Of a stretch of DNA of 64,000 nt, positions 11,046 through 23,865 are shown one piece after another (the first letter of the stretch is position 1; each line of letters starts with the position of its first letter). The position numbers and the translations under genes were made by a program. The notes beneath the pieces were generated by a model. It was not told the DNA's origin. It worked only from the letters and a program-made list of their open reading frames with translations, and made no database searches. Source of the DNA: Paraescarpia echinospica (Eukaryota > Annelida > Polychaeta > Sabellida > Siboglinidae); assembly GCA_020002185.1 (NCBI GenBank), contig CM034544.1, positions 38,344,243-38,408,242 of the forward strand. The letters run 5' to 3'.

Positions 11046-11099
11046 GCATGGCGACATAAAATCTAAACCGACTGAAAACTGTATCATGGCATCTCGCGG

Positions 11100-13131
11100 T
11101 TCAAGTGACTCACAGCCTGCGGATAAAACTATTTATCAATCTAGTGGTCCTTGTCTTAATACTTCTATAGTGCTTGCCAGAAGGAAGAAGTTCAAAGAGA
11201 TGGTTGGCTAGTTGGGTAGTATCCCGTACAATGCTCTTGGATTTTCGCGCACAGCGAGCATGGTAAATAGATTCAATGGATGGCAACTCGCGCCCAATGA
11301 TTCTATATGCGCCCTTCACAATAACTTCCAGCCGTTGTTTCTCCTCTTGACTGGCGCGGCCAAACCACAGTACAATCGAGAAAGTGAGGATACTTTCAAT
11401 GATTGCGCGGTAGAATCGTATCATAATCTCCTGAGCAATGCCGAATCTCCTGAGCTGCCTCTGGAAGAACAGGCTTTGTTGTGCCTTTTTTGTAATGCAC
11501 AGTGTGTTTGTGCACCAGCTGAGATCTTTTGAAATTGTTGTTCCAAGGAATCAAAAAGATTCAACCTGCTCGACCTCCACGCTATTTATCGAAAGAGGCT
11601 GGATGGGAGTCTTCTTTTTACGAAAATCAACAATCATTTCTTTAGTCTTTAAAACGTTCAATTCGAGATTGTTATCCGCACACCAGCCAACCATTCTCTG
11701 AACTTCCTCCCTGTATGGCGTCTCATTCGCATTCTCAATGCAACCCTCCACAGTAGTGTCATCGGAAAACTTTATCACAAGGACCGTTTGGTCCACGGAG
11801 ACACAGTCATTTGTGAAGATAGTTTGCGTTTGTATACGGATTTGGTCTTCTTGACCGCCTTCTGCGCCTCGCACTTAGCTCTCCTGAATTCTTCCCTGCT
11901 GCCGCTGATGAACGCCGCGTTCTTCGCCGCCAGTTTCTGCTTGATGTCCCTGGTGAACCAAGGTTTGTCGTTGTTATACAGGGTGACAGTCTTTGTCTCC
12001 GTGCACAGCTCCTCGCACCAGTTGATGTAGGATGTCACGGTATCAGCGTACACGTCCAGGTCAGGACAAGTCTCTTTAAACATGTCCCAATCTGTGCACT
12101 CAGGGCATCCACAAAGAGCTGCAGTCGACTCGTCGGTCCGCTTCTTGACAGTTCTTAGATGACTTCAAAGTTTTCAGTTTCTGTCGGTACGTGGGGATGA
12201 GGACGACCGTTGCGTGATCGGACTCTCCGAAGGGAGCCCTGGTGGTGGCACTGTACGCATCCTTAAAGAGTGTGTAGCAGAGATCCAGGACCTTGCTATT
12301 GCGTGTGGCACAGTCTACGTGCTGCTTGTACCTGGGCAGTACCTTCTTCAAATTTGTGTGATTAAAGTCATCCATAATGATGACTACGCTGTCAGGATGA
12401 GTCGATTCTGCTGCCACCACCTGAGCAGCCAACTGGCTGACTGCCTTGGTAGCACTGGCATCAGGGGGGACGTAAACACCCAACAGCACGACCGAAGACA
12501 ACTCTCTCGGGGAATAGAGCGGCTTGCAATTGATAGTTAGGGTTTCCAGTTCACGAGAACACGAAGAAGAGACAAGCTGAGTGTCATTACACCACCACTG
12601 ATTGACAAGAAAGCACACGCCACCACCCCGCTGCAAGTCCGTAAGTTTGCTCGATCTGTCCGCTCTAAACAGAGCATGACCAAGGGGCATCACTGCCGCG
12701 TCAGGGGTCGTGGCATTTAACCACGTTTCAGTAAAACACAGTATAGAGGCGTCTCTTATTTCTCGTTTGTAAGTCAACAGGTGAAAAAGTTCGTCTGTTT
12801 TGTTCCTCAGTGATCGCACATTTGCCAGAACGATAGCAGGGAGTGGTGGTCGAAGGCTGCGCCGGCGAAATCTACAGAGTGCGCCCCCGCGTCTACCCCG
12901 CTTGTGAGTGCGGCTTGAGGCTTTGTGTTTTGTATGACCCGTATTGTCAACACAAAAAGTGTCCTCCAAGGTGAAGTTTGGTTTGTACTCACAGTTCATG
13001 GATTCCCTGATTCTCAGTAGATCTTCACGATCATACTTATATACACATATAGACTTAAACATTACAACAATCATCGAAAACGTACACACAATCATCCACC
13101 GCCACAACGTGTCGCCATGCACTAGCACCAT
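11100..13131 (-). pseudogene. Rex1/CR1-like LINE ORF2 with the RT core deleted
   Basis: From 13131 down to 12100 an open frame encodes an endonuclease/exonuclease-phosphatase domain: the NVRSLRNKTDEL opening, CFTETWLN, GGGVCFLVN, MDDFNHTNL in place of the GDFN motif, and SDHATV near the end. From 12083 the RT linker is recognisable (YNNDKPWFT, Lys-rich helix). It then jumps near 11790 straight to a piece with FSDDT, the position of the YADD motif. The RT fingers and palm A/B motifs are missing. From 11874 to 11110 the RT thumb and C-terminal region continue in several frames (NNLELNVLKTKEMIVDFRK, then RFYRAIIESILTF). Internal deletion and frameshifts make it inactive. Clade naming rests on motif style only. 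Confidence 0.8.
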
Positions 13132-13147
13132 CTTGCCTCAAATTGTG

Positions 13148-13148
13148 G

Positions 13149-13197
<49 letters not shown>
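13148..13197. repeat. (TA)n microsatellite
   Basis: TA dinucleotides with a GTA interruption, immediately upstream of the minus-strand LINE's 5' side. Confidence 0.95.
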
Positions 13198-13202
<5 letters not shown>

Positions 13203-13493
13203 GTCTCTAATATGGGTATTGTGTCGTACCAATGGTTTATATATAAAACAAATTAAGCTAAAATGGTTTTCACAGACAAATGTTGGTTTGTCACATGCCA
13301 TCGGAAGCTAAGGAGCATATGCTGACCAATGTCATAACGTGTAACTTTTGTTAGTGGACACACACCATAAATTGATTACCCTGATTAATGCATACATGTT
13401 AGCATGAGAATAAATAATGCTAAAGAGCTACGTGGACGGTATTTTGGTTCTAGAAATTAAAACGAGGGGCACAGAACCAGTGACTGAAGGAGT

Positions 13494-13586
13494 AACACCA
13501 GTGACACACATTAACACCAGTGACACACATTAACACCAGTGACACACATTAACACCAGTGACACACATTAACACCAGTGACAGTGC
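13494..13586. repeat. 19-bp tandem repeat, about 4.8 copies
   Basis: The unit aacaccagtgacacacatt is repeated without change, then decays into AACACCAGTGACAGTGCG. Confidence 0.95.
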
Positions 13587-13937
13587 GATATATCACGATA
13601 ATTTAGTGGAAGGAATACACAACTCGAAATCACACAGTTGATTAAAAGGGCTGACAGATCAGGATATGTAATAATTAAAAGTATCAAACAGCATATTTTG
13701 ATAATAAGTATCTCGACACAATATTGTAATCCCTAGAAAACAAAGGTAATGTTGATTGCCAAGTCGAACGCATTTCTAAGAATTAGCTCATTGTTATTTT
13801 TCCATCTCAAAGCAACTCCACGTGACATTCGATTGCAGCCCGAATCTCGTCATTGATCTTTTATGACCTGCGATTAAACCTCATGGGCTCGTCAATCAAA
13901 CAAAGAGCATCCTACTCGGAATAGGTGATCTCTCAAA

Positions 13938-14168
13938 CTAGGCCAGAAAAAATGTATTGTTAAAGCTTGCCATACAGTTTATTTTGATGTCGTCGTCATC
14001 AACGCTCATAATAATTCCTGGGTATTGTTTGTTGTCGTATTGAACCACACAAACCTTTCCCACGTGTGCCTGATTGATCATATCATGCCATTGAAAGCCA
14101 ACATCAGCCACTAAAAATGACGCGTTCTTGGCTCCTTGGACATTTGTTCCTTGATGTTTATATAACAT
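13938..14168 (-). pseudogene. Fragment of a Tudor-like domain ORF, uncertain
   Basis: The open minus frame contains VGKVCVVQYDNKQYPGIIM followed by an acidic DDDD stretch. This is the pattern of a small beta-barrel segment (V-G-x-x-V-x-V-x-Y-x-G-x-x-Y-P-G) found at the end of many invertebrate transposon-associated proteins. No flanking exon or full domain is visible. Assignment is by resemblance only. Confidence 0.3.
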
Positions 14169-14472
14169 CGAACTGGTCTCGCGGTGAGACTGGGATGAAC
14201 CAGGGGATGGGCAGTTAGACCGGGATGGACCAGATGTTGCTTATACTTGGTTTTGAACACAGAAGCGGAATTCTGTCAAGTCATAACAAGGGCCTTTCAA
14301 CAATGCATAAACACAACTGACGTCACGGTACTTGACGATGCCCGCCACATCTTAAATGAGTTGGTGGAGCTTTATGGTGCCCTTTACAGTTCGGTTGGGT
14401 TTCCTGGACTCCAATGTATTCCCGGCGATGATGTTCTTGTCAACATAGTACAGTAGTATTATTGCTGTTGGC

Positions 14473-17028
14473 TTTGCCATATTTTACCTTTGTAAACAAA
14501 GTTCCCCACAAAGAACCACCACCTAAATATATTAAAATTAACATACAAAATCAAGAAGCAATTTCCAAATTAATAAATGAAATCACCTTATCGGATGTTT
14601 ATAATAAACTTGATCAGTCACCTTTTGCTAATCCAAACATAAACTATAACATTTTACATGAATTAATCAAATGCGCAAAAAACAAGCATATGCCATATAA
14701 AACAGTTAAGTTAAAAAAATACAAGCAAAACAATCAACATGGATTACATTAGGCCTGCTCAAATCATTACGATACAGAGACAAATTATATCAGAAACTCA
14801 AAATGACTCTGCCTGATTCGCCTGAAAATTTTGCAACTCGGACTAACCTGATAACGTATAATAGCATACTTAAAAAAACTATACGAACAGCCAAACAACT
14901 GCATTATGAATCTTCTTTTAATAAATAAAAAAATAATATTTAAAAAACTTGGGAAACTATAAGCGATATTCTGTCCAGAACACGAGAGAAGAAAACTTTC
15001 CCTAAATCATTTATATATAGTGACGAAATTATAACAAACAAAACGTTTATTGCAAACACATTAAATACATTCTTTACCACTATTGGCTCAAATTTGACCA
15101 AACAAATCAGCAATCCTACTAATAGAACTTACTGATATTATCTGAATGAGCAGTACAGTAATTCATTTATTGTTTTAAGTATTGACGAAGAAATTATATA
15201 TAAAACAATAGCTAATATGCAACCAAAAACAAGTTGTGGGTATGAAGGTATTTCGTCACGATTACTAAAATTAGCTAAACCAGCTGTGATAACATCATTA
15301 ACATTAATTACAAATCAAATATTAGCTACAGGTATCTTCCCTGATAAACTTAAAATCGCTAAAGTAATTCCAATCTTTAAAAAAGGTGACAATACCCAGT
15401 TCAGCAATTATAGACCAATATCACTATTACCAGCTATATCAAAAGTAGTTGAAAAGATAATTTACAACCAACTAGATTCCTTTTTCAAAAGGCAAAATCT
15501 CTTGTTCGAAAACCAATATGGATTTAAAACGGAACATAGCACTGAATTTGCTGTTCTTGAATTAACTGATTAAATTCCTATAAATATTTACCTAGACCTT
15601 TCAAAAGCTTTTGATACCCTCGATCATCAGATATTACTAAACAAATTAGAATATTATGGCGTAAAAGGAGTAGCACTAAGTTTAATTAGAAATTACTTAA
15701 CAGATAGAAAACAGTATGTTGAAATAGAGGATGTAAAATCAGAAATGCATAATATTTCAACTGGCATACCTCAAGGCTCAATTTTAGGCCCTCTGTTGTT
15801 TATTGTATACATTAATGATTTTGCCAAGGCCAGCCAAAAGTTTAACTTTATATTATTTATACCCTGTCAGGTACTATTGACTCATTTTCAACATATGAGA
15901 AAAATGGAAACGTAGACGTTGCTATAAATAGAGAACTGGGAAAAATTAGTGATTGGCTAAAACTTAACAAATTATCTCTAAACTTAAGCAAAACTAAGTA
16001 CATGCTTTTCACAACAGCCAGAAGAAAAAATGTGACTTTCCCATTATTAATCATAGCTAACACTACTATTAATAGAGTGGCACAATTAAATTACTTGGAA
16101 TAACTTTTAATGAACAATTAAACTGGAAAAATCACATTGACAAAATTTCAAATAGGGTTTCAAGGACGTTAGGTGTATTGAATAGACTAAAACAGTTATT
16201 ACCTCTTAATATAAATATTATATTGAACAATACACTGATATTGCCACACTTAAACTACGGTGTTACTGCTTCGGGTTACAAATTTGAGAGAATTCAGAAA
16301 CTTGTCCGAATTATTAGTGTAAGCAAATATCATGCTCACACTGAACCACTGTTTAAAAGTCTTAAACTGTTAAAAGTAGAACACATATTGAAATCACAAG
16401 AACTAAAACTATATTATAAATACGTGCATAACAAACTTCCTGTTTACCTTCAAAATTTACCGCTTCATCAAAACAATAGCATTCACAATTTCAACACACG
16501 TGGGCAATTTAATATACACACGAATTTGCGAAACAAAGCCTCATATACACCTTGCCGCATACTATTAATAATGCACCTGATTTAATAAAAAATAAAGTTT
16601 ACACTCACAGCTCACACGGGTGTGCAATGTATGTTAAACATTATTATTTGCAGACGTATCTACCTGTATGTACATTACAACATAGTTATATTTGCCATAA
16701 TGAGTGAATAACAAACAGGAATACATATTTTATGTGTACCTCTTTAGATGAATAACCAGTCGTCCATTATTATGTATGGTGTCATGTTATAGGCCATGCT
16801 TTGACTTAATCTGTTGACTGATTATTGCTACTTTTTATACAACAGGACTTGTCATTATTATGACTGGGTGGCTCCCATGAGAGCGGCTTTTTTGCCTTAG
16901 TGGGAATCTCCCTGACCGTCACGTAATAATTTATATACAATTCTGTAATCATTATGCTTTTACATATTCACTTATTGAGTTATATGTATATGGGTCAAAA
17001 TAAAAACTACTGTCTGTCTGACTGTCAG
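14473..17028 (+). pseudogene. Decayed 5'-truncated LINE, same family as 55215-58296
   Basis: Its translation aligns block by block with the 55.2-kb LINE: PPKYIKIN/PPKYVKIN at 14518, the RT segment 15217-15573 (KIAKVIPIFKKGD, YRPISLLPAISKV), palm A LDLSKAFDTLDH near 15600, palm B GIPQGSILGPLL near 15775, and the thumb and tail 16178-16585. It has in-frame stops (near 14750, 14925 and 15571) and frameshifts. The YADD catalytic motif is lost near 15855 (reads LFIPCQ). The 3' part carries GGGTGGCTCCCATGAGAGCG, like the other copy, and ends in (TCTG)n near 17005-17028. The homology begins inside the region after the endonuclease SDH motif, so the endonuclease is missing. Confidence 0.88.
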
Positions 17029-17455
17029 TCTTTGAAGTACATCAAAAAGGGTTTTGCATTTGCAATGTTCCGACCCAGTCTAGCATGGCGATCTGCAGAC
17101 CACTTGAATGTCCTTAGGGATCTTAGTTATGAAAAACGCCAAAAAGAATATGGTTTAACAACACTAGAGACCAGGAGATTGAGAGGAGATCAGATAGAAG
17201 TGTATCAAATATTGAATGGTTATGAAAATATTGATAGAAATATGTTTTTTTCAGTTAAGAAAGATAGAAAGACTAGAGGACATGAAGTTACATTAGTAAA
17301 GGAACAGTGTAGATTAGACGTAAGAAAGTTCTAATTTTCACAAAGGACTGTGAATGATTGGAACAGATTATCTGATCATTGTGTGGGTGCTAGTAGTGTG
17401 AATATTTTTAAAAATAAAATCGACACATACCTCAGAAGGGCTGGATATATGTAGA
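17029..17455 (+). pseudogene. 3' fragment of a CR1-type LINE ORF2
   Basis: The open frame 16954-17334, and its continuation past a TAA, read MFRPSLAWRSADHLNVLRDL, TLETRRLRGDQIEVYQIL, then NDWNRLSDHCV and IDTYLRRAGYM. This is the typical C-terminal tail of CR1 reverse transcriptases. It abuts the (TCTG)n tail of the preceding LINE. Its style matches the CR1 element at 28.9-31.3 kb, which lacks this end. Confidence 0.75.
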
Positions 17456-17914
17456 TAAAAGGGTTGGACTCTCGATAAGCCAAAGGGCTTCCTTGTCCAC
17501 CTGCCATCTAGAGTTAATTCTCTGGATGGCAATCTTGTTAAATCTTGTTAAATGACCCACCAATCTCATATATGGCTCCTTCTTTGTATCACAACTAAAA
17601 AAATGCCAAGACAATGCACTGAATCCTTACTTGTATGGATCAGATGTCCATTGCTTAATACATTCAGTAAGGTTACGTTCAGAAAATTGTCTCTTTGTAT
17701 GTTGCACTAACAAAACTTAAACAAGCGAGGTGCCATAACCACACTTTAGACCAGCGAGTTCCATCAACCAAACTTACACCAACGAGTTGCACGAACCAAA
17801 CTTATTACGGACTTGGGCATGGAATTCACCTAGATACATAGGTCGCCCTGTTAAAAAACGAGGTGTTAGGTTCTGCTATGACATCGATCTATATGTTTTC
17901 TACATTTCGTATAT
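17456..17914. other. No gene; short diverged 30-bp repeats
   Basis: Around 17714-17805 three diverged units with the pattern AACTTAxAC..GCGAGxTxC..AACCA follow each other. Otherwise nothing was recognised. Confidence 0.45.
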
Positions 17915-19290
17915 TATTACTTAATATAAAGCATTTATAGAGCGCCGTGTGTACGGATGAAAAATATGCTCAAAGGCGCTGACAATCGCAGAGTATAAGT
18001 AAAATACATTAAATGACCTAAAACGTATTAAATATAAATATTAAATAGAAAGGTAAACAAATATGATTTAAAAGTAGAATATACAAATTACATAAAATGT
18101 CAGTTAGATAAACCTGAATAAAAATAAATATATATATTTACATGTGTATTATTATACATAAATTAAATGAATTAGCCGTTTAAATACCTAAAATAAATAA
18201 TGTTCTGAAATTAGGTTAATAAATACATATAATATGCTAATTAAAAAAATATAAATAAATAACTGCAACCTTAGTACATAACCGAATGTCAACATTGCAC
18301 AAATGTCACTGATGCGGACTGCAAAGTTCTTTGAAGGCCTGTCGAAATACGTGTGTCTTTAAGTGTGACTTGAAAGTGGCAACGTAGTTTGCATGCCTGA
18401 CTGCATGAGGCAGGGTATTCCACAGGATCGGGCCAGCCACCGAGAAGGAACGACGGTCATAATGTTCAAGGTGATATCTCGGAACAGTCTGCAGACCTTG
18501 TTCGGCCGATCTAAGTGATCTGGTCGGCGTGTAGGAATTCACGAGCGACGAAATGTACGCAGGGACGAGATGGTGCATTGCACGATATACCAGCAGTAAC
18601 AGCTTGAATTCGATCCGCTGGCCTATATGCAACCATTGCAGACGGTACAGAACAGGTGATATGTGTTCTCGTCTCCTTGTCCCGGTAATGAGACGTGCTG
18701 CGGAATTCTGTACCATCTCCAGCTTTCGCAAGTGCGTCTCGGGCAGACCATATAACATTGCGTTGCCGTAATCAATACCTGAAATGACTACGGCGTACAC
18801 AATGGTTCTGCAGGCATTGGTGGTAAGACATTTCCGAATTAACGCGATGCTTCGGAGTGACAATATGCCACTTGGCAAACACGACGCACTTGATTCGTCA
18901 TCGACATAGTGTAGTCGAGTACAACGCCGATGTCGCGGATAACCGGCTTCGGCGAAACAGCACAGCCACATACGTCAATGACTTGGTCAACAGGCGGGTG
19001 AACAAGTTTCCGATTGTTCACTGCAGATATGACGATCACCTCGGTTTTGTTTTCGTTAAGCAGGAGATTATGGAAAGACATCCACGTTTTCAAATCGGTG
19101 GTACAACGAGATATTCGATCGGTAGCCATTGTAAGTGGCTGGTCACGGGGAAAGTCCACATATAATTGTGAATCATCAGCATACATATGATAGCATGTTG
19201 ATGATATTCAAAAAACATGGTTGAGTCCAAGGCAGTAGATCGAGAACAGAAGAGGTCCGAGCACGCTACTCTGAGGCACACGTACTTCTG
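17915..19290 (-). pseudogene. L2-like LINE, 5'-truncated, minus strand
   Basis: Minus-strand frame 19186-18839 starts at the catalytic motif MYADDSQLYVDF and continues WMSFHNLLLNENKTEVIVIS. Frame 18971-18306 continues with YGLPETHLRKLEMVQNSAAR, REHISPVLYRLQWL and SFSVAGPILWNTLPHAVR, ending after RLAF-like VFRQAF. These are hallmark L2/CR1 RT C-terminal blocks. A frameshift separates the two frames near 18850-18970. The 3' untranslated part at 17920-18000 shows the L2-style end (GCGCCTTTGAGCATA, then GGCGCTCTATAAATGC). Everything upstream of palm C is missing. Confidence 0.85.
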
Positions 19291-19297
19291 ATAAATA

Positions 19298-19490
19298 AGC
19301 ATCCGTTGAATTGATAATGCTTTTATTATAAATTACGCCTTTTTTATAACACCACATTTTAGACACGTCGTCATCAATCAAATAAGGTTTCAGACCATAG
19401 GCAATGGCCTACTTTTAGTCATGTCGTCATCGATCATACAGCGGCTCAGTCCATAGGCTAAGCCTTGGCCCACGGGCCAACAATACTGAT
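19298..19490 (+). repeat. Dispersed repeat R-B, copy 1 (inverted copy 53150-53290)
   Basis: TTTTATTATAAATTACGCC, TATAACACCACATTTTAGACA and GGGCCAA recur in inverse orientation at 53150-53290. Within this copy, the GTCATGTCGTCATCGATCA block repeats part of the start, suggesting an internal duplication. Confidence 0.65.
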
Positions 19491-19865
19491 AGGCGGCACC
19501 AATTTCCCGCTTTTTACAAAAAATGTCCGGATATTCAATGACGTTACTGAAACGTAAGGTGCCTCTTGGGAGTTGGAATCCGTTATTCGTCGGAGCGGAG
19601 CAATCGGAACTGCCTCCCTATCGTTTATCGTGGAAAACCGGAACTACTATGTCCACCTTCCGCCGACGGATAACAGATTCTACCTAACGATTTGTACCTA
19701 ACATGCTACTCTTGACCCGATTGGAAGTGCACATCGGATTTCGTCAGCACTCTCAAGTGGTAAATCATACATGCAAGATCAGGCAGAAATCGTGTGAGGT
19801 ATTTTACCATACCACGTCTCGCGGTTCGATCAGTTCGGTAGTTCGAGAGAATCACTACAACTCCA

Positions 19866-20303
19866 CACCTGTAAAAAGGTGTAATGCTGTTTTAATAGCA
19901 GAGTCTATGTAACAACATGTGGCTTTACCAGCCAGTGCCAGGAATCTGTCCAGTACATGTACAATACAATAGATACAAGAAACAACTGCTACAACTGTAT
20001 CAATGCCTTGTACCAAACACAGAACATATTAAGTAAAACACTTGTAGACATAGTGTTATTGACATGTCTGATAGGTGACAATTAGTTATTGTCAATGACT
20101 ATATAACACTAATATAACAAGTAACAATTAAACGCAACATGTATTTCAAAATAACATATAAGTAGACTATGCACTTTAAGTTTACAATAACATAAAGGTA
20201 GATAATGTAACATACCCGTAAAAAGGTGTAATTCTGTTTTAATTGCAGAGTCTATGTAACAACATGTGGTTTTACAAGCCAGTGCCAGGACTCTGTCCAG
20301 GTT
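19866..20303 (+). repeat. Two direct copies of a 95-bp segment, 344 bp apart
   Basis: Bases 19866-19960 and 20210-20303 share GTAAAAAGGTGTAAT, CTGTTTTAAT, GCAGAGTCTATGTAACAACA and CCAGTGCCAGGA with few differences. They lie just 3' of the minus-strand Gypsy remnant and may derive from its 3' end, but LTR identity is not shown. Confidence 0.6.
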
Positions 20304-20369
20304 GACACCTCTATCCCTTGATGGCTAATGTGTCAAGTAGTCCCTTTTATTAAATACCTGCCACAGTGT

Positions 20370-21985
20370 GGCGTGGCAGCTCTATGACAACTATAGTGTT
20401 TAACTATAGTACCTGCTACCCAAGGAACCTAGCCAGTTCTTCTTTGCTTGTGGGTGGCGTCATGAGCGTGACAGCTGCGTATGTTTCAGGTTATTGCTTC
20501 ATTCCTTCTTTGCTGACAATGCATCTCCGAAATTTCACTCTGTTACGCCCATGCAGTCTATCTTTGAGAAGTACTTCCTTCCTGACATTTTTGCCTTGAT
20601 CTCTTTTCGTTTTGGAAGTTTCAAGTGTTCTATTCGAGTTGCCTTATTGAAGTCTTGTCTTGCTTCTACACCAAGTGTAGCAATCAGTCGGTTCTTGGAT
20701 CTTTGCAATCATATAATTTTCTTCCATTCTCTTCAATTCTTCTTCAAACCCTTTGAGTTTCCCAAATATTACTTTCCTGCACGGATTTACTACAGGATAC
20801 GCATCTAGTTTCAGCTTGATGCCAACTTCTCCTGGTACACATCCTAGTCCTCTGAACAAGTCTTCGTATTATTTCAAGATATCGGGAGCTTTCTTGTCAT
20901 CAGCGTACTCAACAGCTCGTACTCCCTTCAAAAGACCCATGCTATCAAACACCTGTATTCTCAATATAGGCCAAACTTGATCTGGACAGATAATAAACAG
21001 TGCTCGCAGTGAGTGTCCTTTGTGTTTCACAGTCAACATTGCTGTTAGTGTTACATTAACTTTTTTCGCATTGTTGGTTGTAAGCTTAATTTTTATAGCT
21101 CATTTTTGGCCTCCTTCGAAAGGTGTTGTACTTTTTCATTGGTATTATGTTCACATCACTGCCTGTGTCAAGTTTCATAGGAATGACCACATCATGTATG
21201 CACAGTAACACAATTCAGGATTCAGTCTTCTTGTGTTCTTCTATAGTGTCAACCACAACGTCGTGTTTTTTACCACGTGTACTTTCTTCCGTGTTGCCAC
21301 ATTTGGCCTTGGATTTGTGGCTCTAAAACATCTCTTTGAATTATCTCTTCCATGACATCTGTGGCATTTTTGTCCGGTAGCAGGACAGGGTTTTCCTTCG
21401 TGACCATATACATACTTCTTGCATTTCTGTTTGTATGCGTAAGAGTAGTTCCTATTTTCGTGGAATTGCCTAAAACAGCCTTAACCTTGATGTGGACTTT
21501 TGTTTTCTGATTTTCTTGTGAACTTCATGTCTGTCATCAATACATGCACATTGAACTCATCAACCGATTACATTTTCTTCACAATTGTGACATTTAACTC
21601 AACATATTTATAATTCAACATCGTCTTGTCAAGTGTAAGTTTCTGAGGCACGATGCTAACGACTCGCCTTGTTTCTGTTTCTTTAGTTAAGACACAGTCT
21701 TCTATATGCCACATTTTTCTTTCCTTGCATATGTTTTTCAAATTGTTCTACAAGGTAGGCAATCTTGTTTTTATTATCGGCTGCGATGTTGAAAGTATTG
21801 AATACTTCAATTGCTTCCTCACCTGCGCAGCGTAACAGCAACGCGCCATTTATATTATCGGGCCGGCTAGACGTTTCCGAGGCTTCGAGGTAGATGTCGA
21901 ACTTTTGATACCTATTTGACAAATTGTCTTCGTTGTTTCCTTCGAAACTTAGTTTTTCGAGCAGTTGTAACAAGTCCATGCTATT
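20370..21985 (-). pseudogene. Ty3/Gypsy-type retrotransposon remnant (gag-protease-RT)
   Basis: Read on the minus strand from 21979: a gag-like frame MDLLQLLEKLSFEGNNEDN with FDIYLEASE, CAGEEAIEVFNTF and LVEQFEKHMQGKKN. Further on, around 21390-21340, is a Cys/His knuckle-like segment (KCHRCHGRDNSKRC). Around 21175-21120 is an aspartic protease active site, MKLDTGSDVNIIPMKKYN. At 20859-20644 is an RT start (FRGLGCVPGEVGIKLKLDAYPVVNP). Stops and frameshifts separate the blocks. Most of the RT, RNase H and integrase are not visible. The gag-protease-RT order fits Ty3/Gypsy elements; it is inactive. Confidence 0.75.
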
Positions 21986-22001
21986 TCATCTCCAAGTCTG
22001 G

Positions 22002-22170
22002 CACCATGTAATACTTCGTCAATTTGTAGCACGTCAACAATTCAGTGATACTTAATTTATTGTCATGTGGTTTTGACAGATACACTCGTGATCCCGTACA
22101 TCAGAAGTGTGTTTTGATCAAAACAAAGCTTCGTAATTAACGGTACTCGCGGTCGTACTCGCGATATAAA
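22002..22170 (-). mobile_element. Candidate LTR end and primer-binding site of the Gypsy remnant
   Basis: Immediately 5' of the gag start on the minus strand, a stretch with AATAAATTAAGT ends in GAAGTATTACA and is followed by TGGTGCCAGACTTGGAG. An LTR terminus in CA followed at once by a TGG-starting primer-binding site is the expected arrangement. The outer LTR boundary and the partner LTR were not found. Confidence 0.35.
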
Positions 22171-22198
22171 TTGAATTAGTAAGCGACATATCTACACC

Positions 22199-22462
22199 AT
22201 GGACAGTAACAATCAATTAATTTATATATTTATTGGTATAACAAAGGCTTTCGATACAGTAGACAATGGAATATATATCAGCACGCCGAATTATTACAGT
22301 GTGCGAGATGTATCAAAGTATTTGATTAAACGCTACCCCTCAAACAGGAAGCAATTTGTGAATAATGACGGATGTGTCTTGGAGCCATTGGATGTCAAAC
22401 ATGGAGTTCCGTATGTGCGGGTAGCAATAATAATGATTAGCACTACTAGTCGTGTTAAATAA
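22199..22462 (+). pseudogene. Small LINE reverse-transcriptase fragment
   Basis: The open frame contains ITKAFDTVDNGIYIS, LIKRYPSNRKQFVNNDG and LDVKHGVPYV. This is the RT palm A (F-x-D-x-x-KAFDTVDH) to palm B (GVPQG) region of a CR1/Jockey-type LINE, with the catalytic Asp and the PQG changed. About 230 bp survive with no flanking RT sequence, so it is a relic. Confidence 0.7.
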
Positions 22463-23288
22463 ATATAATAAGAGTGGCGTGCAAGATTGTGCACATGGCT
22501 TGGTGTAAACGAATGAACATCGAACTTGTCAAAAACAAATAAAATCTTATTCAGGAACCGTCCGCCAGATGTTTACCATTTTGTGTGCATACATAACGAA
22601 GATTAACCAGAATATTTACCGATGCCCTTCTGAAGTGGAAATATCATAATAACGCGATTACAAAACAAATGAAGCAGGCATTCGTTGTTTTAATTGATGT
22701 TATTGGTGCCATCTTTGCCTAAGATGAACCCAATATATTTAAATCAGTTAACTTCCTCAATATACTGCTTCTTGTTTGTTACCTTGGTTGAAAAACAACC
22801 TTAATAGTTTAAATGTGGGTTGTTTTGAACGTCTTACCGTGATGTCATCACACACTGGATTGACATTGGAACATACGGTAGTAACTTGGTGTGCAGTATG
22901 TTGAACTGTGTTAACAAATAGCCGCATGCATTGTGGACATGTATTATTCACCTACGGCAATTTTTCGCAATTAATCAAAATAAAATGACGCTACATTTGA
23001 AGAAAAAACATGTGTTTTATTTATTTAACAGCGTGTGGCGTTTTGCTTGTCTTTTTGTCGTATGTGATTCACACTTTTGGAAACCTTGCTAAAAATTGAC
23101 AAATCTTCTAAAACAATGCGGGCCGCGCAGCATTCTTCATTTGGAGTTACTTGGAATATGTCATGCGTTTATTACAGAGACAATTAATTTTATATGTTAT
23201 TTAAAACATATGAACTCTGAAAACAAACAAGGCTAGTTTGATGTCGTCACAGGGTTTATACTTTCGCTCGCTCGCTAACACATTTTGT
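22463..23288. other. No recognisable feature
   Basis: AT-rich sequence without exon-like structure or repeat identified by eye. Confidence 0.4.
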
Positions 23289-23289
23289 C

Positions 23290-23812
23290 TTCAAGAAGGA
23301 CAAGGTGTTGCAACAATGAATGAATTGTTTTGGTGAAGCGACACTGCAATATGACTCCAATATCTTGATTGTTTTTTACCTTCTAAGAAGCGAAAGCTTT
23401 CCATGGTTCCAAAGACTATCCGCACATTAGAGATTGAAGCGTTGGACTGACGTCAGAACAACATCTGTGTCAACTGTACATACTGCACCTTACACGTGGT
23501 TCAACCATCTGTGCACTTGTGGAATGGACAAGAGCTTACATATGTCGAGGTGCACACAGCACGTGTAACTGATGTATGCAGGTGTAATAGCGTCAAAGGT
23601 TCACCCTTAAAACAATACGGCATTGTTTTGAACATACACCTAGATTTCAAACACATTGTGTCCTACGTTTAGAAGTGGTAATTTTTATAATAAAAACGTA
23701 ATAACTTTTTAACATACAGTAATGTCATAAACCTTCAAATATAGTTCGACATAAATATTAAACTATATATCTAGTAGCAAATATGTCCATTCTCTGATCC
23801 GGTACACACACA

Positions 23813-23865
<53 letters not shown>

